Positions 33,726-42,708 are shown, counted from the first letter of the stretch. The stretch: DNA of 46,184 nt from an uncultured bacterium (GCA_913055705.1 CAJXKT010000003.1:1-46184), one strand, 5' to 3'. Notes: generated from the sequence alone by a model not told the origin. Translations and numbers: made by a program.

Positions 33726-34532
33726 ATGCTTACTCTTTTCTTATTATATAAACTCTTCTTTAGGGATACAGGGAGACCAGAAACGGTATACTTGGCATTT
33801 GCTTTCTGTTTTATTGTAATTGTCTTTACAAGCTTCGGCATTGAAAAGCTGTGGTCAAAGCATATTAACGCAAAGGCCTTCAGGCTTTTCCTTTTCCCCG
33901 GCGCCATAATACATGAACTCAGCCACGCATTTCTATGCCTGATTACGGGTACCACCATAAAGGAACTGAATATTTTCAAGTCTGGGAGTAGTGGCATACA
34001 GTACGACAGGCCAAAAATCCCGTTCCTCTTTGATTTTTTTATAGCAACAGCTCCTATCTTTGGCTGTGCTTTCATCCTGGTACTAATCTCCATAATCCTG
34101 GGAAATCCCATTCGCGTAGATGAATCCTTACCTAATGAAATAACATTTTCCTTCAAGATAGTATTTGATTATGCCAAAAACTTCATGGATATGATATGGC
34201 TGACACTCAATGCATTCTGGAAAAGCGGTATCCGTAGCATAAGTTCTGTATTCTTCATAATAGCATCAATCATTTTTACTGTAACCATGGCCCCACACAA
34301 AAACGACATAAAGTATATAGTTCTGGGGTTTATCATCCTGGGATCAGTTTTATTTGCCCTGGAGTGGTTTGGCATATCTCTATTACAATACAAGTGGTGG
34401 GATAAGATGTTAGACAGATCGTGGGTAATAATTACTTACATCATTTCAATATTGCTGACCATGCTCTTTATATCTTCAATAATAATTGGCATGATAAAAG
34501 GCGTAAAGCTGATTCTTGGTCATAAAGGTTAA
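33726..34532 (+). CDS. Polytopic membrane protein with HExxH (M50-like candidate)
   Basis: 268 aa with about six to seven hydrophobic segments. A HELSH motif (residues 63-67, FPGAIIHELSHAF) sits at the start of a membrane helix, as in intramembrane zinc metalloproteases, and the downstream FFIATAPIFG resembles the family pattern. A conserved NPDG-type second motif is not evident, so protease activity is uncertain. Start context is weak. Stop and the ogt ATG overlap by 1 bp (TAATG), so the two are co-translated. The partner or substrate is unknown. Confidence 0.75.
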   Translation: MLTLFLLYKLFFRDTGRPETVYLAFAFCFIVIVFTSFGIEKLWSKHINAKAFRLFLFPGAIIHELSHAFLCLITGTTIKELNIFKSGSSGIQYDRPKIPFLFDFFIATAPIFGCAFILVLISIILGNPIRVDESLPNEITFSFKIVFDYAKNFMDMIWLTLNAFWKSGIRSISSVFFIIASIIFTVTMAPHKNDIKYIVLGFIILGSVLFALEWFGISLLQYKWWDKMLDRSWVIITYIISILLTMLFISSIIIGMIKGVKLILGHKG

Positions 34533-35032
34533 TGAAAGACATTATCAATTACTCCTGCCTTGACTCCCCATTCGGTCCTGTATTTATTGCAAAGAATATC
34601 AGGGGCGTATGCTTTGTCAATCTATCAAAGATTTCCGAGGCCAGATTTCAATCACTTTTAAGAAAGAGGTTCCGGAAGGATGCAATCCGGGACGATAAAA
34701 AACTAAAGAATGCAATTCGTGAACTATCCAGTTACTTTAATGGACATCGGGTAAATTTCAAATCTATATTGGATTTAAGTATTGGAACAGGATTCCAACG
34801 AAAGGTTTGGGAGAAAGTAAGTGAAATACCCTATGGAGAGTTGAAGAGTTATAAATGGATTGCCGATGAAATAGGAAATCCGAATGGTGTCAGAGCTGTT
34901 GGTAATGCCGTAGGGAAAAATCCGGTACCTCCGATAATTCCCTGCCACCGTGTAATACGTTCTGATGGAAAGCTTGGAGGATTTTCTTCCGGAATTGCAC
35001 TAAAGAAATGGCTCTTGAGATTAGAGAAGTAA
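34532..35032 (+). CDS. ogt: Methylated-DNA-protein-cysteine S-methyltransferase
   Basis: 166-aa O6-alkylguanine repair protein of the suicide type. Active Cys 138 in the PCHRV motif, preceded by NPNGVRAVGNAVGKNP and followed by GKLGGFSSG and W, plus the helix FQRKVWEKVSEIPYGE. Accepts alkyl groups from O6-alkylguanine irreversibly. No Ada regulatory domain. Overlaps the preceding membrane protein by 1 bp. Confidence 0.94.
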   Translation: MKDIINYSCLDSPFGPVFIAKNIRGVCFVNLSKISEARFQSLLRKRFRKDAIRDDKKLKNAIRELSSYFNGHRVNFKSILDLSIGTGFQRKVWEKVSEIPYGELKSYKWIADEIGNPNGVRAVGNAVGKNPVPPIIPCHRVIRSDGKLGGFSSGIALKKWLLRLEK

Positions 35033-35097
35033 CACCGGCACAACATATAGAAAGCAAACAGCAGAATAAACTCCAGACGGGGTAAGGGTTTGATAAC

Positions 35098-35190
35098 TGG
35101 CGGAGAGGCCGGGATTCGAACCCGGGGTCCCACTATCAGCAGGACAATGGGTTAGCAACCCACCGCTTTAAGCCGCTCAGCCACCTCTCC
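35098..35190 (-). tRNA. tRNA-Ser (GCT)
   Basis: Minus-strand class II tRNA. Acceptor GGAGAGG pairs with CCTCTCC, D arm GGCTGAGCGGC, anticodon loop with GCT between TGGGT and ACCCA, long variable arm, T arm CGGGTTCGAATCCCG, discriminator G and encoded CCA. Confidence 0.94.
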
Positions 35191-35226
35191 ATTGATGGTT
35201 TAAAACGCATTCTTTCTTATTTGATT

Positions 35227-35316
35227 TGGCGGAGGGAGTAGGATTCGAACCCACGGTCCCGTTGCCAGGACTGCAGTTTTCAAGACTGCCGCCTTCGTCC
35301 ACTCGGCCATCCCTCC
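35227..35316 (-). tRNA. tRNA-Ser (TGA)
   Basis: Minus-strand class II tRNA. Acceptor GGAGGGA/TCCCTCC, anticodon stem GCAGT/ACTGC with loop CTTGAAA (anticodon TGA), long variable arm, T arm TGGGTTCGAATCCTA, discriminator G and encoded CCA. It lies 36 bp upstream of tRNA-Ser(GCT), so the two probably share a transcript. Confidence 0.94.
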
Positions 35317-35417
35317 TGTAGTATCACTCTACAAAGCTGAGTTTTGGAACTGTAAAACTTCTATTTTTACCGGTTTTTTGAGTCTGATAAAAAGTTAGAC
35401 TTTGCCTCACTATGCTA

Positions 35418-35822
35418 TTAAATATTTTCCCACTTACAGACCTCTTCCAGAACCGTCTTAGCTACATATATTGGTGTGTTGCCCTGCATGGCCAGAGCGA
35501 TAGCATCACTTGGCCTTGAATCTATCTCTAAAGCACTGCCGTTTTGACTTATGATTATTTTGGCATAGAAAGTATTATTTTTCAGATCACTTATTTCAAC
35601 TCTCTCTATGCCTCCACTTAACTGTATTATCACATTTGAGAGCAAGTCATGAGTAAGCGGCCTTGGTGTTGCGATATCCTTAACCGCTCTATCAATAGCC
35701 CATGCTTCATGCAAGCCTATAACAATAGGAAAACTCCTTTGGCCGCCTTTTTCCTTAAGAACAATTATCTGATGGTCGCTCGTTTCAGATATCATTATCC
35801 TTGATAATTCCATGTGAACCAT
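35418..35822 (-). CDS. Bifunctional nuclease family protein (DUF151)
   Basis: About 134 aa. The family pattern is clear: VHMELSRIMISET, IVLKEKGGQRSFPIVIGLHEAWAI, PRPLTHDLL, and EIDSRPSDAIALAMQGNTPIYVA. Plant and bacterial members have been reported with nuclease activity; the role in most bacteria is unknown. I start at the ATG 35820-35822 (or the GTG just before it), with GAGGG about 7-10 nt upstream; the track's 18 extra codons are not family-like and include the leader. Confidence 0.9.
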   Translation of the reverse strand: MVHMELSRIMISETSDHQIIVLKEKGGQRSFPIVIGLHEAWAIDRAVKDIATPRPLTHDLLSNVIIQLSGGIERVEISDLKNNTFYAKIIISQNGSALEIDSRPSDAIALAMQGNTPIYVAKTVLEEVCKWENI

Positions 35823-35862
35823 CACAGTATTTCCCTCATAATCTGTCCAAATTACAACAAAA

Positions 35863-35890
35863 ATTCTAACATACAAGGTATCATAGTCAA
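35863..35890 (-). promoter_or_regulatory. Promoter candidate for the bifunctional nuclease gene
   Basis: On the minus strand TTGACT (35885-35890), 16-nt spacer, TAGAAT (35863-35868). A tandem 12-bp repeat upstream supplies a second TTGACA. The predicted leader is about 35 nt. Confidence 0.45.
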
Positions 35891-35909
35891 CATTATTGTC
35901 AACATTATT
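35886..35909. repeat. Two tandem 12-bp repeats overlapping the -35 region
   Basis: GTCAACATTATT occurs twice in direct succession (35886-35897 and 35898-35909). Each copy holds a TTGAC on the minus strand. May be operator repeats or a slippage duplication. Confidence 0.6.
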
Positions 35910-36025
35910 TTGAAATACGCAAAATCAGACCACGCTAAAACTTGGGAGGGTATTATACCTTTATTCACCGTGTATTCTTTACCTTACATATAGGGTAGTT
36001 TTTCCTTCTATCAAGGCAAAAATTA

Positions 36026-36054
36026 TTGACACTAAATATAGCGATTGATATACT
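36026..36054 (+). promoter_or_regulatory. Strong promoter for uppP
   Basis: TTGACA (36026-36031), 17-nt spacer, TATACT (36049-36054). Leader of about 48 nt to uppP. Confidence 0.6.
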
Positions 36055-36108
36055 TGGCATCCTTTCACCTGCCACAATTAGCAAATATTTAGACAGTATC
36101 CCAAGTAA

Positions 36109-36930
36109 ATGTTAATAAAATCAATAATACTGGGTGCAATACAGGGACTAACAGAGTTTCTACCAATCAGTAGTTCCGGTCATCTTGTAATCTTCAAGAG
36201 TTTTCTAGACATAGAGACCCAGGGTGTTATTTGGGAAATATCATTACACTTCAGTACGCTTCTGGCTATCTTTGGAGTCTTCTACAAAGATATATTTCTG
36301 ATTTTAAAAAGTGTTTGTCATTCCTTTAAAAAGTTAATATCCGGCGAAAGTATTACCAGCATCTTTAGAGACGACATTCATACCCGTACCTTCCTTCTTA
36401 TAATAATAGGTACAATACCTACAGTAATAATAGCATTTTCCTTTAGAAGCTCATTCGAGAGTCTTTTCAGTAAGCCGGCAGTCGCAGGATATATGCTGCT
36501 CGTAACCGGCACCGTACTCTGGTTTACCAAATATAGTTTAAAGGCAGATGGTAATAAAAAGAATTTAGGTATTATTGATGCCTTGGTAGTCGGCACCGTA
36601 CAGGGACTTGCAATTACCCCTGGTATATCACGTTCAGGTACAACAATCGCTGCCGCCATTTTCAGGGGAGTTGACAGAGAAACTGCTGCCAGGTTTTCCT
36701 TTCTACTGGCAATACCCGTGATCATGGGGGCAATGGCAATGATGGCGAAAGACACTGTTACTCTCAAAAATGAGGAAATTTCTTTTCTCATAATTGGGAG
36801 TGTTGTCGCCGCAATAACGGGTTACATTTCCCTGCGCATATTGCTAAAAATCGTTACCATCGGAAAGTTGCATCTTTTCTCCTATTACTGCTGGCCAGTC
36901 GGGTTGTTTGTAATCCTTTTCTTCCTATGA
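36109..36930 (+). CDS. uppP: Undecaprenyl-diphosphatase
   Basis: 273-aa UppP/BacA, a polytopic inner-membrane enzyme that dephosphorylates undecaprenyl pyrophosphate for cell wall lipid carrier recycling. It has the family motifs GAIQGLTEFLPISSSGHLV and TPGISRSGTTIAAAIFRG, with about eight hydrophobic segments. Transcribed from a near-consensus promoter. The end overlaps the CPBP protease gene by 4 bp (ATGA). Confidence 0.96.
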   Translation: MLIKSIILGAIQGLTEFLPISSSGHLVIFKSFLDIETQGVIWEISLHFSTLLAIFGVFYKDIFLILKSVCHSFKKLISGESITSIFRDDIHTRTFLLIIIGTIPTVIIAFSFRSSFESLFSKPAVAGYMLLVTGTVLWFTKYSLKADGNKKNLGIIDALVVGTVQGLAITPGISRSGTTIAAAIFRGVDRETAARFSFLLAIPVIMGAMAMMAKDTVTLKNEEISFLIIGSVVAAITGYISLRILLKIVTIGKLHLFSYYCWPVGLFVILFFL

Positions 36931-37628
36931 ATGATTATCTGACTCGTTCAAGAAATCTACCGAAAAGCTTTCTTTTCATTTTGCCCCTTTTAGTTTTTTA
37001 TGAGGTTGGCATAATCTTGTGCGGTTCAGAAACAAAAAACACGGCTGATGTCATCATAAAAAAACCATTTGAAATCTTTGGAAATCACGCTACTCTGGCA
37101 TTTAATTCCTTAATTATCATTGTCTCTTTCTGTTCGATATTTTATATTGAGAAGAAAAACCGCTTAAGCTGTGGAATCTTTATTCCCATGTTTTTAGAAA
37201 GTGCAGCTTATGCCTTCTCCCTCGGGTACGTAATCCTGTTTTTTGTATATGGATATTTACCATTTAATGTTACTGATTTACATGTACAGAGTTTTATAAA
37301 TGGTATAATTACTTCTTTAGGCGCTGGAATCTATGAAGAGATTCTCTTCCGGCTTCTGCTATTAAGCATTCTTTATCTGGTTATAGTCAAAGTTTTTAAA
37401 CTCAATGCAATAATAGGTTCTCTTCTTAGTATACTAATATGTGCCTGCATCTTCTCTATTATGCATTATATAGGAATGGCAGGTGATAGTTTTTCGGTAA
37501 GCACCTTCTTGTTCCGTACAGTCGCAGGGGTTATTTTGTCAGCAATTTTTATTTTTCGCGGTTTGGGGATTGCAGTTTATACACATGCTATTTACGATAT
37601 CTTAATTATCAATAATGCTTATACATAG
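36927..37628 (+). CDS. CPBP-family intramembrane metalloprotease
   Basis: 233-aa membrane protein with six or seven hydrophobic segments and the Abi/CPBP motifs: EEILFR (motif 1), FSIMHY (motif 2), and AVYTHAIYD with HxxxD (motif 3). The family includes Rce1-like CAAX-type proteases and bacteriocin immunity proteins. Here it is translationally coupled to uppP, so a role in envelope homeostasis is likely, but no substrate is indicated. Confidence 0.88.
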   Translation: MNDYLTRSRNLPKSFLFILPLLVFYEVGIILCGSETKNTADVIIKKPFEIFGNHATLAFNSLIIIVSFCSIFYIEKKNRLSCGIFIPMFLESAAYAFSLGYVILFFVYGYLPFNVTDLHVQSFINGIITSLGAGIYEEILFRLLLLSILYLVIVKVFKLNAIIGSLLSILICACIFSIMHYIGMAGDSFSVSTFLFRTVAGVILSAIFIFRGLGIAVYTHAIYDILIINNAYT

Positions 37629-37634
37629 CACGGC

Positions 37635-37663
37635 ACCTGCCCGAAAGACATGGTCAGGCGGGT
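37635..37663. repeat. GC-rich intergenic hairpin (copy C)
   Basis: ACCTGCCCG (37635-37643) pairs with CAGGCGGGT (37655-37663) with one wobble and one mismatch, loop of 11 nt. It shares a CCCGCCTGAC core with copy B at 27.72 kb. It follows the CPBP gene and could act as a weak terminator, but no T run follows. Confidence 0.4.
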
Positions 37664-37822
37664 AGCTACAACCAGGTTTAAAGTGTCCAAATTTAAAAAT
37701 AAGAGAGTAATTGATTAGTAATTTATGCTAAAATTTGTAATAATATTGAAAATAATGAATGTGATTAATTAAGTATGTAAACAAATTTTTACAGATTTAA
37801 GACGTAATGGAGTGCCATTTAA

Positions 37823-38449
37823 ATGGAAAACATAATAGTAGGTATTACGGGAGCCAGTGGTGTAGTTTATGGACAACGTCTTTTACAGGCTTTGAGTGAT
37901 AAATCCTATCCTATTCACTTAAGTGTATCCGAGGCCGCTGTAAAAGTGATTGAAAGTGAATTAAATCTTTCCCTAAACCTGAATGAGTTCGATGTAAGTA
38001 AATTTATAGACAGAAAAAACCACAGTGTAATTTACCACCATATATCAGATATTGCCGCATCCATCTCAAGCGGTACATTTAAAACCAGGGCAATGATTAT
38101 AACACCATGTAGTATGAACACACTCTGTTCAATAGCAAATGGGATTGCATCAAATCTCATTCAACGTACCGCCAGTGTGACTCTAAAAGAGGGAAGGAAA
38201 TTGATTGTTGTACCACGTGAGACCCCACTAACACCTATTCACCTGGAGGGCATGTTGAAATTATCAAGGGCACAGGTTTGTATTCTACCTGCTATGCCCG
38301 GATACTATTACCATCCAAAAACTATCGATGATCAGATAGACTTCATAGTAGGAAAGATCCTCGACTATATCGGCATAGAATATCCACCATATACAAAAAA
38401 AAGATATGGGGAGTTGGGATACATGGATCCAGAATTGATGATTAAATAA
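37823..38449 (+). CDS. ubiX: Flavin prenyltransferase
   Basis: 208-aa UbiX/Pad1-type enzyme that makes prenylated FMN for UbiD decarboxylases. N-terminal ITGASGVVYGQRLL, HHISDIAASISSGTFKTRAMIITPCSMNTL, and the C-terminal RETPLTPIHLEGMLKLSRA, all conserved. GGAG lies about 10 nt upstream. No ubiD partner is seen here, so the cofactor must be passed to an enzyme elsewhere. Confidence 0.95.
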   Translation: MENIIVGITGASGVVYGQRLLQALSDKSYPIHLSVSEAAVKVIESELNLSLNLNEFDVSKFIDRKNHSVIYHHISDIAASISSGTFKTRAMIITPCSMNTLCSIANGIASNLIQRTASVTLKEGRKLIVVPRETPLTPIHLEGMLKLSRAQVCILPAMPGYYYHPKTIDDQIDFIVGKILDYIGIEYPPYTKKRYGELGYMDPELMIK

Positions 38450-38490
38450 GCAGGCAGGATAAAAAATTACTATAGAATTTAGAACTTACA

Positions 38491-39555
38491 ATGAATGACA
38501 ATAAGAAAAAGAGTAGAGTAGGTTTCTGGATTGCAACCTCACTGGCAATATTCTTCTTTCTTTGCAGTGTGGCATTCTTTTCTTCGTTGATGGGGCTTTT
38601 CATGATCAGGGGCGCACTCTCACCACATGAGGAAGAAGGGAAGACAAAAAAACTAGCCGAAACCTTAATAGAAGGAACAGGTACTGATAAAGTACTCATA
38701 ATCCCCGTCAAAGGTGTTATTACAGCACAATCATCCATGAAACTTTTCCAGGAAACACAAAGTGTGGTTGAAAGTGTAACACAACAACTTGAGCAGGCAC
38801 GTGATGATAATGACGTAAAAGCAGTGATATTGGAGATTAACAGTCCCGGTGGTGGGATTACAGCAAGTGATATCATTTATAAAGAAATCCTGGAATTCAA
38901 AGAGAAGACAACCAAAAAGATAATCGTAAGCATGCAGGATGTTGCGGCATCAGGTGCTTATTATATTTCAGCTGCTGCTGATCAGATCATCTCTCATCCA
39001 ACGACAGTTACAGGGAGTATAGGTGTAATCATGCCTCTTCTAAATATAACTGATCTGGTAGAAAAATACGGTATTAAAGACACTTCTGTAAAATCCGGAG
39101 ATATGAAGAATATAGGCTCGCCACTTAAAAAGATGTCTTACGCAGAGAAAAAGGTTTTACTCGATATTGTAGACGAAATGTATACAAGGTTTCTGAATAT
39201 TATTGCTGACGGCAGAAATATGGAAATAGAAGATGTTAGAAAGTTGTCGGATGGCAGAATATATACCGGTAAACAGGCACTGGAAAATGGCCTGGTAGAC
39301 CAACTGGGCTATATGGATGATGCAATAACTTTAGCTAAAGAGATATCAGGTTTAGAAGAAGCAAAAATCATAAAATACAAGAAAAAGTTTGATCTGGCAG
39401 AAATCTTTGCAGGCTCAATGGATAATTTATTTGGTAATCGTACAATAAAGATTGGAATAAATGCCACCGCAACAGATAATGATTTCCCGAGATTTATGTA
39501 CTTATGGACAGGATACCAACAAAATTATCTCTTCAAATGGCCTGCATTTAATTAA
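38491..39555 (+). CDS. sppA: Signal peptide peptidase SppA, 36K type
   Basis: 354-aa serine peptidase with one N-terminal membrane anchor (VGFWIATSLAIFFFLCSVAF). The catalytic part has INSPGGGITASD, the Ser nucleophile in MQDVAASGAYYISAAAD, SGSIGVIMP-like TGSIGVIMP, and the Lys partner in GDMKNIGSPLKKM. It degrades released signal peptides in the membrane. 42 bp after ubiX, likely the same transcript. Confidence 0.94.
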   Translation: MNDNKKKSRVGFWIATSLAIFFFLCSVAFFSSLMGLFMIRGALSPHEEEGKTKKLAETLIEGTGTDKVLIIPVKGVITAQSSMKLFQETQSVVESVTQQLEQARDDNDVKAVILEINSPGGGITASDIIYKEILEFKEKTTKKIIVSMQDVAASGAYYISAAADQIISHPTTVTGSIGVIMPLLNITDLVEKYGIKDTSVKSGDMKNIGSPLKKMSYAEKKVLLDIVDEMYTRFLNIIADGRNMEIEDVRKLSDGRIYTGKQALENGLVDQLGYMDDAITLAKEISGLEEAKIIKYKKKFDLAEIFAGSMDNLFGNRTIKIGINATATDNDFPRFMYLWTGYQQNYLFKWPAFN

Positions 39556-39766
39556 AAAACCACAAATCATGTTTTCAAATCAAGAAAAAGTCTAAATATC
39601 CGTAAACAAGAATTCCCCAAAGGCACAGAAAACAGATTTTGGAAATTTGACACTTAAAGATGGAATTATGAAAAAAACCATCAACATTTCACCTTTATCC
39701 ATAATATACAGTATTAATGTCCTCTCCCTCCAAACCTACAGGAATATTTGATGTGAAGAACGAAGA

Positions 39767-40867
39767 TTGACTCCAACAAATTCTACGAATTTTAGACTTG
39801 TTATGAAACTTCTAAATCAAACCATAGAAAATATCGAGGAGATCTCGATAGACTCAGATGGAAATATAAGAGATAGATTAAAAAATCTGGCCATTCCTGC
39901 CGGAAGCCTTGGACGATTGGAAGAGTTTGCAACTATTTACGCCTCTATAAAAGGATCAACAGAAGCGACAATAAGACACAAAGTTGTTTTTACAATGGCT
40001 GGAGATCATGGAGTCTCCAGTGAAGGTGTAAGCGTTTTTCCTCAAGAGGTAACCAGACAGATGGTAAATAACTTTCTCGATGGAGGAGCCACTATAAGTG
40101 TTTTCGCACGACATGCAGGTGCAAGGGTGGTTGTAGTTGATTGTGGCGTAAAGGCTGATTTTGAGCCTGTTGAGGGTTTAAAGATAAAAAAGGTTGGTTA
40201 TGGAACCGGTAATATTGCATGCGGGCCGGCAATGTCCAGAGAACAGGCAATAAAGTCTCTGGAAGCGGGCATAGAAATTATTAACGAAGAACTCTGCAAC
40301 GGTCTGGACATCGTTGCCACTGGAGATATGGGAATAGCCAATACTACACCAAGTAGCGCAATAATTGCATGTTTAACGGGAGTAGATGTAAGCAAAGTAA
40401 CCGGAAGAGGTACCGGTTTAGATGATGAGGGTATGGAAAAGAAGATCGGTATTATCACGAGAGCATTAGATGTTAATAAACCTGACACATCAGACCCGAT
40501 AGACGTACTCTCAAAGGTAGGAGGATTTGAGATAGGTGGTATTGCGGGTCTGTGTCTCGCTGCGGCACGTCATAGGATACCGGTATTGATTGACGGATTT
40601 ATCTCTACTGCCGCCGCATTGATAGCTTGTACAATAGAACCCAAGGTAAATAACTATCTCATATCATCTCATGCATCTGCAGAAAATGGCCATAAAATCG
40701 CACTGGAGAAATTGGGGAAAAAAGCAATCTTAGATCTGGATTTAAGACTCGGAGAAGGTACCGGTGCTGTATTGGCAATGAGTTTGATTGAGGCTGGTGT
40801 AAGTATCCTGACACAGATGGCATCATTTACTGAAGCCGGAGTCTCCGTACCACACCTTCATAAATGA
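39767..40867 (+). CDS. cobT: Nicotinate-nucleotide--dimethylbenzimidazole phosphoribosyltransferase
   Basis: 366-aa CobT making alpha-ribazole phosphate for the lower ligand of B12. Stretches LAIPAGSLGRLEEFATIYA, FTMAGDHGVSSEGVSVFPQEVTRQM, TGDMGIANTTPSSAI and LDLRLGEGTGAVLAMSLIEAG are typical, with the catalytic Glu in the last. The track's TTG start precedes an ATG at 39803 (MKLLNQTIENI) that fits the family start better; neither has a strong ribosome-binding site. No cobalamin riboswitch upstream. Confidence 0.95.
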   Translation: MTPTNSTNFRLVMKLLNQTIENIEEISIDSDGNIRDRLKNLAIPAGSLGRLEEFATIYASIKGSTEATIRHKVVFTMAGDHGVSSEGVSVFPQEVTRQMVNNFLDGGATISVFARHAGARVVVVDCGVKADFEPVEGLKIKKVGYGTGNIACGPAMSREQAIKSLEAGIEIINEELCNGLDIVATGDMGIANTTPSSAIIACLTGVDVSKVTGRGTGLDDEGMEKKIGIITRALDVNKPDTSDPIDVLSKVGGFEIGGIAGLCLAAARHRIPVLIDGFISTAAALIACTIEPKVNNYLISSHASAENGHKIALEKLGKKAILDLDLRLGEGTGAVLAMSLIEAGVSILTQMASFTEAGVSVPHLHK

Positions 40868-41023
40868 AAATGTCACACTGATTGAAATACTGGCAATTTT
40901 ATTTATTTTTAAACACAACTTATAGTATTCTTGACAATCACCTTCAATATTAGTTCTCCCCTACTACCTCTCATGGTAATCATATTTTTCAAAGTAGACC
41001 AAGAACTTTAATATCATTAACTT

Positions 41024-42292
41024 ATGAAGAAAGTAGAAATAATATCTGTTGGCTCTGAACTTGTGTGTGGCCAAATCAGAGATTTGAATGCACCATTTGC
41101 CGCATCAAAACTAACAGAACTTGGCTTCAATGTTATAAATCAATCAATTGTAGGTGACAATCCTCAAGATTTAAGACTTGCGCTTCAAACTGCATCGGAG
41201 AGAGCAAATCTGGTTATAATAACAGGAGGATTAGGGCCCACGATGGATGACATTACAAGGGAAACTGTTGCCGATTTCTGTGATGTTAAATTAATAACAG
41301 ATGATGATTCCGTAAATCATATTGAGAGCTTAATTAAAAGCGCACATAGCCACAAGTATATTAATAACTTAAAGCAGGCAATGATACCGGAGAGTGGTAT
41401 TGTCATCCATAACGCAACAGGGACAGCTCAAGGTTTTCTTGTAAGTACATCTCAATCCAGTATTATTTGCCTGCCGGGTGTACCTGCAGAGATGACGTTA
41501 ATGTTTGAGGATTGGGTTATCCCATACATTCTTCGAGAATCAGATGATAGAAGAGAAAAATGTACCAGGATAATTAATACATTTGGGATGTCAGAATCTA
41601 TACTTGATGAGAAAACCAGGGAAATAATTCAACCTGATGAGCATTTGTCTTACAGCACGCTTGTAAATGATGGCATAGTTTCCATACGTATCACAGTAAG
41701 CGATGTAGAAGAGAAGAAAGCAATCTCTATACTTAATGAGATTGAAGAAAATATTTGCATGGAGCTGGGAAAATTTGTTTTTAGCAAAGGCGAAGATACT
41801 CTTGAAGATACTATTTCAAAACTTTTAAAGAAACATTCCACAACATTGGCAGTCGCCGAGTCCTGTACCGGAGGGCTGGTTTCAAATCTGTTGACAAATG
41901 TCCAGGGTAGTTCAGATTTCTTTTCAGGAGGAATCGTTTCTTATAGTAATAAAGCAAAGAAAGACCTGCTCAACGTTTCAGAAAAACTCATTGAAAAATA
42001 TGGGGTAATAAGTGCAGAGGTTGCAAAGGCAATGGCTCATGGCGTAAGAGAACGAATACAGACCGATATAGGATTGGCTGTTACCGGAATAGCCGGACCT
42101 GCCGGTTTTGAGGAAGGAATTGACCAGGGAAAACCTGTGGGACTGGTTTATGTAGCAACCGCAATAAATGGAGATCTGAAATGTGAGGAATATCGCTTTT
42201 TCGGCTCAAGAATAGATATAAAAAAACGTGCTGCAAATGCAGTACTGAACACGTTGAGATTACATTTGTTAGGAAAAGCAGCAAGATGCTGA
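41024..42292 (+). CDS. cinA: CinA-like nicotinamide-nucleotide amidase / competence-damage protein
   Basis: 422 aa with both CinA domains: N-terminal MoCF-like domain (VEIISVGSELVCGQIRDLNA, ITGGLGPTMDDITRE) and C-terminal PncC domain (LAVAESCTGGLVSNLLTNVQGSS, AVTGIAGPAGFEEG). Family members deamidate NMN and hydrolyse ADP-ribose. The start ATG has only a weak SD. Convergent with rpmH 25 bp downstream. Confidence 0.95.
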   Translation: MKKVEIISVGSELVCGQIRDLNAPFAASKLTELGFNVINQSIVGDNPQDLRLALQTASERANLVIITGGLGPTMDDITRETVADFCDVKLITDDDSVNHIESLIKSAHSHKYINNLKQAMIPESGIVIHNATGTAQGFLVSTSQSSIICLPGVPAEMTLMFEDWVIPYILRESDDRREKCTRIINTFGMSESILDEKTREIIQPDEHLSYSTLVNDGIVSIRITVSDVEEKKAISILNEIEENICMELGKFVFSKGEDTLEDTISKLLKKHSTTLAVAESCTGGLVSNLLTNVQGSSDFFSGGIVSYSNKAKKDLLNVSEKLIEKYGVISAEVAKAMAHGVRERIQTDIGLAVTGIAGPAGFEEGIDQGKPVGLVYVATAINGDLKCEEYRFFGSRIDIKKRAANAVLNTLRLHLLGKAARC

Positions 42293-42317
42293 AAACATGC
42301 TAATTTGCTCTGCAATC

Positions 42318-42449
42318 CTATGTATTCAATTTTTGTCCCTTTGCTCTGCGTCTTTTAATTATTGCCCTTCCGCCTTTTGTCCTCATTCTCTTGCGAAAAC
42401 CACACATTCTGACTCGTTTAATTGAACTTTTCCTGACTCTTATTTTCAT
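42318..42449 (-). CDS. rpmH: Ribosomal protein L34 (not in ORF track)
   Basis: 43 aa, basic throughout, with the L34 core [24 protein letters not shown]. The N-terminal [15 protein letters not shown] replaces the usual KRTxQPSxxKRxRxH, so it is a divergent member. AGGA sits about 7 nt upstream of the ATG. In most bacteria rpmH lies beside dnaA and rnpA; here it stands alone next to cinA and an HU gene. The 319-bp spacer upstream (42450-42768) has no ORF and carries the HU promoter on the other strand. Confidence 0.9.
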   Translation of the reverse strand: MKIRVRKSSIKRVRMCGFRKRMRTKGGRAIIKRRRAKGQKLNT

Positions 42450-42679
42450 AAAATCGTCCTTTGTTGAGTAATAACCCTTTTTACCAGCCTAACTTAGGGT
42501 GTTTTTATCGTATACACGACATAATACCCGCTTGATTACACAATTCAAACGTTTGTTGGCCGTTTCCCTGTAAAATCTAAGAATTGCGTAAAAGTATAGA
42601 TTTTATAGAATGATATATATTTGTCAAACAAAAGATATTTTTTTTTAAAATATACTTAAGTAAAAGTCATAAAATCGTA

Positions 42680-42708
42680 TTGACATAAGTACTTAGACTT
42701 GATAGCAT
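42680..42708 (+). promoter_or_regulatory. Promoter candidate for the HU-family gene
   Basis: TTGACA (42680-42685), 17-nt spacer, TAGCAT (42703-42708). The leader is about 55 nt and ends in AAAGGGG before the GTG start. Confidence 0.5.

Noticed and set aside
33695-34156. ORF of 153 aa on the minus strand
   Set aside because: It is the complement of the HExxH membrane protein gene, which has far better coding features.
39556-39766. Cobalamin riboswitch upstream of cobT (and cobO)
   Set aside because: No B12-box-like sequence or multi-stem arrangement could be seen in either upstream spacer.
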